The notes beneath the pieces were generated by a model. The model saw nothing but the letters and a program-made list of their open reading frames with translations, was not told the DNA's origin and ran no database searches. From JANMQK01 sp031370485 (GTDB taxonomy: Bacteria; Acidobacteriota; Polarisedimenticolia; Gp22-AA2): 14,419 nt of DNA. The position numbers and the translations under genes were made by a program. The stretch lies in NCBI GenBank assembly GCA_031370485.1, contig JANMQK010000062.1, positions 1 through 14,419 of the forward strand, read 5' to 3'. This document shows, one piece after another, positions 6,610 through 11,961 of the stretch (its first letter is position 1; each line of letters starts with the position of its first letter).

Positions 6610-8676
6610 ATGAGGATTCACTTCGACCGATCAGATGACGTCATGACACTGGCCGCTGCCGCGGCGTTTCTCGGCGGCTCGCTGACGATCGCCGGCATCC
6701 TGGCGGCGGCCAGGCCCGGTGTCCTTTCCACGCTCGCCCTGATACCGGCGGTTCTTAGCGCCGGCGCGGCCTGGCGGCTCTACGCTTCCATCGCAAGGTC
6801 CGGCTCGCGGCGGTTCGACACCTTGATGCGCCTGCACCACTCGACGTTGGAGGTGCTGTCGCTCGCCATCGACGCGAGGGATCCCGCGATCCGCGGCCAC
6901 GTGCGCAAGGTGCAGGCCTGCGCGCTCGAGCTGGCGCGGTCGATGGAGGTGCCTCCCGGGGAGGCGGATGCGCTGCGCACCGCCGCGATCCTGCACGACA
7001 TCGGGACGGTCGTGATCCCGGACCGGATCCTGGCCAAGCCCGGGAAGCTTTCCGAAACCGAGTTCCGCAGGGTGAGGGCCCACCCCGCCGTCGCGGTAGA
7101 GATTCTCGCCGGGATCGATTTCCCGGTCCCGGTAATGCCCATCATCCGCCACCATCACGAGCACTGGGACGGATCGGGCTATCCCGACGGCCTGAAAGGC
7201 ACGGGGATTCCCGAGGGCGCCCGCATCCTCGCCGTGGCGGACGCCTTCGAGGCCCTGACTTCCGACCGGGCGCACCGGAGGCGCAAGTCAAGCGAGGAGG
7301 CCTGCGCCCTCATCGAGGCCTGGTCTGAGATCCACTACGATCCGCGTGTCGTGCGCGCCCTGCGCGCCAACCTCTCCGCCGTCGAAGAGGCGGGGCGGGC
7401 CGCGGAGAGTGTCCCCGACACCGGCGTACCGGCGCTCGAAGCGGCGTTGCGGGACTCATCGTTTGAGGAGGACACGCCCGCCCCGGACACCTATCCGGAC
7501 GATCTCGAGTGGCTGCTTCCCGAGGGTGGTTCTTCGGGGGAGTCAGGGACGGGAACCGGGGTGGGGGCGCTTTTCGCCGGCATCCCCAGCCGGGCGGTTG
7601 ACCGCGCGCCGCGCGCGCCCTCCGACGACACCTCCTCCGCCCAGAGGGAGGTCTACGCGCTTTACGAGATCGCGCAGGCGCTCGGGTCCTCCATGCGCCT
7701 CAGCGAGGTCCTCGACCTCGTGGTGAGCAAGATCGGGCAGCTGGTCCCCTACCGCACCTGCGCGTTTTTCATCCTGGACGAGGGGGGGGAGACGATCTCG
7801 GCCCGGCACGTGTCGGGGGCCGGGGCCGCGGCGATGCGCGGCCACGTGGTGCGCGTGGGCGACGGCATCACCGGCTGGGCGGCGGCGCACCGCAGCTACA
7901 GGCTCTCCACCAGCCCGGAGCCCGATCTGGCCGGCACCACGCTCAAGCCGGCTGACTATTCCGCGGTGGCGGCCTTCCCGCTCTGCCGCGACGCTGAAAC
8001 GCTTGGGGTGATCAGCCTCTACTTCCCGAAGGATGTCCCCTGCACCGACGACCACCTCAGGGTGATGGACATCATCGCGAAACTCGCGACCGGCGCCGTC
8101 CACAACAGCACGCTCCTTCCCCGGAACCAGGAGCCGGCTCTCACCGACGGTCTCACGTTTCTTCCGAACGAGCGCCACCTGCGGCTGGTTTTCGAGCAGG
8201 AGCGGATACGCAGCCAGCAGGCGTGCCTGCCCGCCGCCCTGCTCGAGATGGACCTCGAAGGACTCCGGGCGATCAACGAGCGGCACGGCAACGCGGTGGG
8301 CGACCGCTACCTGGCTGAGGTAGCCCGGGTCCTGAGGAGCCAGCTCAGGGAGCGTGACGTCCTGGTGCGGCTGTCGGCCGACGAGTTCGCCGCCATCCTG
8401 CCGCTCACCGGGTTCGCGGCGGCCGCGCTGCTCGCGGAGCGCCTGCAGAAGTCGGTCGACCATTTCACGCTGAAGCTCGACGGGGGCAGGACGGCCCGGT
8501 GCGGCCTGTCGATCGGAATCGCGCTCTATCCCCAGGACGGGGAATCGTTCGAGGACATCCTTTCACGGGCGGATCAGAACATGCGCCGCAACAAGGAAGT
8601 GCGGAAAAACGCGCGCGAGGCGCGCTCCCCGAACGTCATCCCCTTCCCCATCCAGTCCCCCGGCGGCGAGGCCTGA
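6610..8676 (+). CDS. Membrane HD-GYP / GAF / degenerate GGDEF protein
   Basis: A 688-residue c-di-GMP signalling protein. Two hydrophobic segments (about 12-34 and 37-58) anchor it. The HD-GYP phosphodiesterase domain (about 75-245) has H97, H129-D130, H158, H182-H183, GSGYP at 188-192 and D211, so the usual metal ligands are present, but HDIGK reads HDIGT (T133 for Lys). An acidic Pro/Ser/Gly-rich linker (about 250-340) leads to a GAF sensor domain (about 345-503). The C-terminal GGDEF domain (about 505-670) has D548 but S589-A-D-E-F593 in place of GGDEF; the inhibitory-site RxxD is intact as R580-E-R-D583 at the correct five-residue distance. I infer c-di-GMP hydrolysis or sensing rather than synthesis. 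The first ATG was kept because both membrane segments follow it; its ribosome-binding site is weak. Confidence 0.9.
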   Translation: MRIHFDRSDDVMTLAAAAAFLGGSLTIAGILAAARPGVLSTLALIPAVLSAGAAWRLYASIARSGSRRFDTLMRLHHSTLEVLSLAIDARDPAIRGHVRKVQACALELARSMEVPPGEADALRTAAILHDIGTVVIPDRILAKPGKLSETEFRRVRAHPAVAVEILAGIDFPVPVMPIIRHHHEHWDGSGYPDGLKGTGIPEGARILAVADAFEALTSDRAHRRRKSSEEACALIEAWSEIHYDPRVVRALRANLSAVEEAGRAAESVPDTGVPALEAALRDSSFEEDTPAPDTYPDDLEWLLPEGGSSGESGTGTGVGALFAGIPSRAVDRAPRAPSDDTSSAQREVYALYEIAQALGSSMRLSEVLDLVVSKIGQLVPYRTCAFFILDEGGETISARHVSGAGAAAMRGHVVRVGDGITGWAAAHRSYRLSTSPEPDLAGTTLKPADYSAVAAFPLCRDAETLGVISLYFPKDVPCTDDHLRVMDIIAKLATGAVHNSTLLPRNQEPALTDGLTFLPNERHLRLVFEQERIRSQQACLPAALLEMDLEGLRAINERHGNAVGDRYLAEVARVLRSQLRERDVLVRLSADEFAAILPLTGFAAAALLAERLQKSVDHFTLKLDGGRTARCGLSIGIALYPQDGESFEDILSRADQNMRRNKEVRKNAREARSPNVIPFPIQSPGGEA

Positions 8677-8696
8677 CCCGGCCGCTCGGGAGGGAG

Positions 8697-8717
8697 GGGC
8701 GGAGCGCCACGCCGCCC
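8697..8717 (+). repeat. Inverted repeat after the c-di-GMP gene
   Basis: GGGCGG (8697-8702) and CCGCCC (8712-8717) can form a 6-base stem with a 9-base loop, 20 bases after the stop codon. No T-run follows. It may protect the mRNA 3' end; the real terminator appears to be the one at 8773. Confidence 0.3.
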
Positions 8718-8772
8718 TGACCGGCGAGACGTGGTGCCCTCTCGTGGACCTCGACGGCGCCCTCAACTGACA

Positions 8773-8801
8773 GGGACGCCCCGTCCCGCCTCCTTATTTT
8801 T
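8773..8801 (+). terminator. Rho-independent terminator
   Basis: GGGACG (8773-8778), loop CCC, CGTCCC (8782-8787), then GCCTCC and the T-rich run TTATTTTT (8794-8801). This is the only hairpin in the window followed by a proper T-run. It separates the HD-GYP/GGDEF gene from the GntR-led run of genes. Confidence 0.75.
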
Positions 8802-8824
8802 CCCGCCGCGTCGGGATCTCCCTG

Positions 8825-8864
8825 TTGCGCCCGCGCAATTTCTTGTATACAGTCTGGTATACAA
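8825..8864 (+). promoter_or_regulatory. Perfect inverted-repeat operator with overlapping promoter
   Basis: TTGTATAC (8843-8850), 6-base spacer AGTCTG, GTATACAA (8857-8864): a perfect 8+8 inverted repeat in otherwise GC-rich DNA, containing two copies of GTATAC. It ends on the A of the regulator's ATG. GT-n-n-AC palindromes fit the known GntR operator pattern. A possible promoter is TTGCGC (8825-8830), 15-base spacer, TATACA (8846-8851), which would place the -10 inside the repeat and the transcription start within about 10 bases of the ATG. Autorepression by the adjacent GntR protein is the natural inference. Confidence 0.75.
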
Positions 8865-9307
8865 TGCAGCCATCCGGAGAAGGCCTGAGGATCGTCGTGC
8901 GCCGGGACCTGGAGGAGCCGGTTTACATGCAGATCGCCCGGCAGATTCGCGGATGGATCGCTTCGGGACGCCTCGGTCCGGGGTCGCTTCTCCCCCCCGT
9001 GCGCACCGTGGCCTCCGATCTGGGGGTGAACCTCAATACCGTGGCCCGTGCCTACCGCTCCCTAGAGGAGGAAGGGTTTCTGCTGATTAGGGATCGATCC
9101 GGGGCCGAGGTGGCCCCGCCCGCGACCGAGGCGGCGGCGGGGGACGCCCGGGATCTCAAGGGTGAGCTGAGGGAGTTGTTGCTGCGGATGCGGCAGGCGG
9201 GGATCTCCCCGGAGGAATTGCAGCGCCTGGTTTCCGGGGAGATCGGGTCATTGGTCCGGCGCGCTGAAGCGCGCGGGCGGTCACGCGGTGAAGAGGAGGA
9301 CGCATGA
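8864..9307 (+). CDS. GntR-family transcriptional regulator, YtrA/YhcF type
   Basis: A 147-residue DNA-binding regulator. A winged helix-turn-helix fills about residues 10-80: EPVYMQIARQIRGWIASG, then LPPVRTVASDLGVNLNTVARAYRSLEEEG, the classic GntR recognition region. The rest is a short, charged helical tail (about 85-147) instead of a large ligand domain, which marks the YtrA/YhcF subfamily; these normally sit beside membrane-protein genes, as here. I chose the ATG at 8864; the open frame begins earlier at TTG 8825, but that would run through the palindromic operator. No ribosome-binding site precedes 8864, so the mRNA may be leaderless. A GTG at 8897, preceded by TGAGG, is an alternative. 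The stop overlaps the next start as ATGA (9304-9307), so translation is probably coupled. Confidence 0.9.
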   Translation: MQPSGEGLRIVVRRDLEEPVYMQIARQIRGWIASGRLGPGSLLPPVRTVASDLGVNLNTVARAYRSLEEEGFLLIRDRSGAEVAPPATEAAAGDARDLKGELRELLLRMRQAGISPEELQRLVSGEIGSLVRRAEARGRSRGEEEDA

Positions 9308-10419
9308 GCACCAGGATGATCGTCGGCTTTTCGCTTTTCCAAACGCTGGCCGTAGGCCTGCTGCTCCTCATCCTTCCCAGGATCGGGCGGAGGGGGCTGC
9401 TGTTCGGAGTCTATGTCGGTGAGGAGGTGTCGGGCGGAGAGGAGGCCCGCGGCATCCGCCGCGCCTGGTACGGAGGGATGTTTGGCGTGCTCGTCCTGTC
9501 GCTGCTCCTCGGGATTGGTGTTGAGACAGGCGTCCCGTGGGTGCCGGCCGGCTCGGCCTCGACGCTCATCCTGGTGGCCGGTTTCTACCTCCTTTACCTT
9601 CGGGCCTACCGGCAGGCCCGCCGCCTGGCCGCAGTCGCGCCGCCGCCGGTGTCCGCGGCGCCGTTCGATGTCGGTCCGCAGCCGACGCCTCTCCTGCCGC
9701 TTATCGGCCTCTTGACCGGACTGGCGGGGGGCCTGGTCGCCGTGGGATACGCCTGGAGCCATTACACGCTGCTTCCAGCGACGGTTCCGATCCATTTCGA
9801 TTTCAGCGGCACTCCCGATGGATGGGCCGCGCGATCGTTCGCCGCAGTGATGCTGTTGCCGGTGATGACTCTGTTCATGGGCGCCGGCATCGGCGCGCTT
9901 GCTTTCTTCGTCGCCCACGCCAAGCGCGCCATCAGGCATCCGGACGACGGAAGCTCGGCGCGGGCCCAGGCGCGGTTCCATGCCGCCATGAGCCGATACC
10001 TCGCCACCATCGGCATCCTCCTGACCGGGATGCTGGCGTTCGGCTCGATCTCCTCGATCGACGTGGCGCTGGGCAGGGCCACGAGGCTTCATCCTGGCTT
10101 CGGCGTACTTGCCGCCCTCCTCGTGACGTACGTCATCGGCGGCATCATCTACATAGGGCTGCGCCACGGCCAGGGGGGCGCGCGGCTCGAGCGTGCCGTG
10201 TCGGCCGCGCCGCTCACCGACGGCCTGGCCGACAACCGCCGGTGGTGGCTGGGCATGTTCTACTTCAACAGGGAGGATCCCGCGATCCTGGTCGAGCATC
10301 GTTTCGGCCTCGGGTACACCCTGAATCTCGGCAACTGGAAGGCGGTCGCGTTCCTCGTGATCCTGCTGCTGGGCTCTCTGGGATTCGCGCTGCTCGCCGC
10401 CTGGTCCGCGCGCGGTTGA
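9304..10419 (+). CDS. Multi-pass membrane protein with DUF1648 and DUF5808 regions (SdpI-like)
   Basis: A 371-residue integral membrane protein with about eight hydrophobic helices. Residues of about 150-195 carry the DUF1648 pattern LPATVPIHFDFSGTPDGW, shared with SdpI-type immunity proteins. Residues of about 310-345 carry the DUF5808 pattern (RRWWLGMFYFN, DPAILVEHRFGLGYTLN). Both assignments are from memory of family patterns. DUF1648 membrane proteins include Bacillus SdpI, which protects against the SdpC toxin and controls its repressor; whether this protein confers immunity is unknown. It starts in an ATGA overlap with the GntR gene and has GAGGAGG upstream (in the region 9294-9300), so the two are cotranscribed and probably coupled. 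No toxin or transporter ATPase gene is visible nearby. Confidence 0.88.
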   Translation: MSTRMIVGFSLFQTLAVGLLLLILPRIGRRGLLFGVYVGEEVSGGEEARGIRRAWYGGMFGVLVLSLLLGIGVETGVPWVPAGSASTLILVAGFYLLYLRAYRQARRLAAVAPPPVSAAPFDVGPQPTPLLPLIGLLTGLAGGLVAVGYAWSHYTLLPATVPIHFDFSGTPDGWAARSFAAVMLLPVMTLFMGAGIGALAFFVAHAKRAIRHPDDGSSARAQARFHAAMSRYLATIGILLTGMLAFGSISSIDVALGRATRLHPGFGVLAALLVTYVIGGIIYIGLRHGQGGARLERAVSAAPLTDGLADNRRWWLGMFYFNREDPAILVEHRFGLGYTLNLGNWKAVAFLVILLLGSLGFALLAAWSARG

Positions 10420-10497
10420 TCCGCGGACCGTCTCCGGGCGGTGGTACCATGACCAGCGCCCCAGGGAAGACCGCGTTCAGAGCGGCGGAGAGATGCC

Positions 10498-11028
10498 ATG
10501 GACCACAGGCGGCTGGCGACGACCCGCGTCTACTCGGGAAAGCTGCTCAAGATCGATCTCGATCGCGTGCAACTGCCGAACGGGCGCGAGACCGATCTGG
10601 AGATGGTCCGGCATCCCGGGGCGTCCGCCGTGCTCCCCTTCGTGACGGCCGACGAGGTCCTCCTCATTCGGCAGTTCCGCTACGCCACGGGAGGATTCAT
10701 CCTCGAGGTCCCGGCCGGGACGCTGCATCCCGGTGAAGAGCCCGAGGCCTGCGCGCGCCGCGAGGTGGAGGAGGAGGCTGGGCACCGCCCGGGCAGGCTG
10801 GAGCGCCTGGCGTCGATCTTCACGACCCCCGGCTTCACCGATGAGATCATCCATCTTTATACGGCGCACGATCTGACGCCGACGGAGCAGAAGCTCGACC
10901 ACGACGAGGTGATCTCGGTGGAGAGGATCCGCTTCGAGTCGGCCCTCGCCGCCATCGGCCGGGGGGAGATCGTCGACTCCAAGACGATCTGCACACTGTT
11001 GCTCGCCCACGAGTCGCTGAGGAGATGA
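10498..11028 (+). CDS. Nudix hydrolase, ADP-ribose pyrophosphatase-like
   Basis: A 176-residue soluble enzyme. The Nudix box spans residues 74-96: G74, five residues, E80, seven residues, then REVEEEAG at 88-95. The metal-binding glutamates are all present; the final hydrophobic position of the consensus is His96. The PAG just before the box and the LLIRQFRYATGGFILEVPAG stretch are typical of ADP-ribose/ADP-sugar pyrophosphatases (NudF group), which cleave ADP-ribose to AMP and ribose-5-phosphate. The ATG at 10498 has GGAG upstream at about 7 bases; another ATG 5 bases earlier is out of frame. It begins 78 bases after the membrane-protein gene, with no terminator seen between, and its TGA overlaps an ATG of the next open frame (11025-11028). 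Confidence 0.9.
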   Translation: MDHRRLATTRVYSGKLLKIDLDRVQLPNGRETDLEMVRHPGASAVLPFVTADEVLLIRQFRYATGGFILEVPAGTLHPGEEPEACARREVEEEAGHRPGRLERLASIFTTPGFTDEIIHLYTAHDLTPTEQKLDHDEVISVERIRFESALAAIGRGEIVDSKTICTLLLAHESLRR

Positions 11029-11033
11029 AACCG

Positions 11034-11798
11034 ATGCAGACCCTGCGCGTCGAGACCGAGGGGGCGATCGCCCGGGTCGTCCTCGATCGTCCCGATGTCC
11101 GGAACGCCTTCAACGAGGTGGTGATCGCGGAATTGCGCGAGGTGTTCTCGGGGTTCGAGCCGGGCGTGCGGGTCGTCATCCTGACCGGCGCCGGGACCGT
11201 GTTCTGCGCCGGGGCGGACGTCCAGTGGATGAAGAAGAGCGCCGCCTACACGGAGGCGGAGAACGCCAGGGACGCGGCCAACATGGCGATGATGTATCGC
11301 GCCATCGACGAATGCCCGCTCCCCGTCATCGGGCGGGTGAACGGGGCGGCGCTCGGGGGCGGTTCGGGCCTCGTGGCTTGCTGCGACATCGTCGTGGCGG
11401 TCGAGGGAGCGCAGTTCGGGTTCACCGAGGTGCGGCTGGGGATCGTGCCGGCCAACATCTCAACCTTCGTCCTGCCGAAAATCGGCGCCTCGGCCGCGCG
11501 CCGCTACTTCCTGACCGGCGAGCGGTTCGGCGCGCGCGAAGCGCTGGCTATGGGGCTGGTCCACGAGGTCGTGCCCCCCGACCTCCTGGACGCCAGGGTG
11601 AACGAACTGGCGCAGCACCTGCTTTCCTCCGGGCCGCGCGCGGTCTCGGCCGCCAAGGCGCTCATCCGCGAAGGACTGGCGCGGCCCCGCGACCAGGCGA
11701 TCGAGTACACCATCCGGACGATTGCCGGCATCCGGGTGACCCCCGAGGCCCAGGAGGGGCTCGCGGCCTTCCTGGAAAAGCGCAAACCGCGCTGGTGA
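11034..11798 (+). CDS. Enoyl-CoA hydratase/isomerase family protein, methylglutaconyl-CoA hydratase-like
   Basis: A 254-residue crotonase-fold enzyme. FCAGAD (57-62) and GGGSGLVACCD (108 onward) form the CoA-binding and oxyanion elements, and E132 in FTEVRLGIVPA is the second catalytic glutamate. The first glutamate of classical enoyl-CoA hydratase is G112 here, a change also usual, as I recall, in methylglutaconyl-CoA hydratases (LiuC/AUH) of leucine breakdown; the QWMKKSAAYTEAEN and ARRYFLTGERF segments also resemble that group. No other leucine-degradation gene is visible, so the substrate is tentative. I prefer the ATG at 11034 over 11025 because GAGGAG (11019-11024) lies 9 bases before it but only 0 before the other. 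It is probably translated with the Nudix gene. Confidence 0.88.
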   Translation: MQTLRVETEGAIARVVLDRPDVRNAFNEVVIAELREVFSGFEPGVRVVILTGAGTVFCAGADVQWMKKSAAYTEAENARDAANMAMMYRAIDECPLPVIGRVNGAALGGGSGLVACCDIVVAVEGAQFGFTEVRLGIVPANISTFVLPKIGASAARRYFLTGERFGAREALAMGLVHEVVPPDLLDARVNELAQHLLSSGPRAVSAAKALIREGLARPRDQAIEYTIRTIAGIRVTPEAQEGLAAFLEKRKPRW

Positions 11799-11809
11799 CC
11801 GCCGCCCTG

Positions 11810-11840
11810 GGGGCTCTCCGCTACCGCCTCAGGGAGCCCC
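11810..11840 (+). terminator. Possible terminator after the enoyl-CoA hydratase gene
   Basis: GGGGCTC (11810-11816) and GAGCCCC (11834-11840) form a perfect 7-base stem with a 17-base loop, starting 12 bases after the stop and followed by AATT. The loop is long and the T-run poor, so it is only a plausible terminator for the preceding run of genes. Confidence 0.45.
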
Positions 11841-11943
11841 AATTCCCGGTTGACCCGCGCCCCCCCTCGTCGTAACTTTCAGTCCTGCGAGGATTTGGGC
11901 CGGATCCCGCCATGCCCCTGCCTGGAGCGGTGTCCCGCCGGCT

Positions 11944-11956
11944 CTCCCGCGGGAGG
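11944..11956 (+). promoter_or_regulatory. Palindrome covering the ribosome-binding site of the second subtilase
   Basis: CTCCCGCGGGAG (11944-11955) is a perfect 12-base palindrome. Its right half contains most of the ribosome-binding sequence GGGAGG (11951-11956), which sits 5 bases before the ATG at 11962. The site supports that start codon. The upstream CTCCC could mask it in a small stem, but this is inference. Confidence 0.4.
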
Positions 11957-11961
11957 TTTCC

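Noticed and set aside
7543..8463. A 306-codon minus-strand open frame within the HD-GYP/GGDEF gene
   Set aside because: It is antisense to conserved GAF and GGDEF coding sequence and has no motifs of its own.
9052..10299. A 415-codon minus-strand open frame opposite the GntR and membrane-protein genes
   Set aside because: It crosses the boundary of two well-supported plus-strand genes, and its translation is Arg/Gly/Gln-rich with no recognisable domain.
9537..10736. A 399-codon plus-strand open frame overlapping the membrane-protein and Nudix genes
   Set aside because: It runs out of frame through two genes with clear motifs, and its translation is dominated by Arg, Gly, Pro and Ala.
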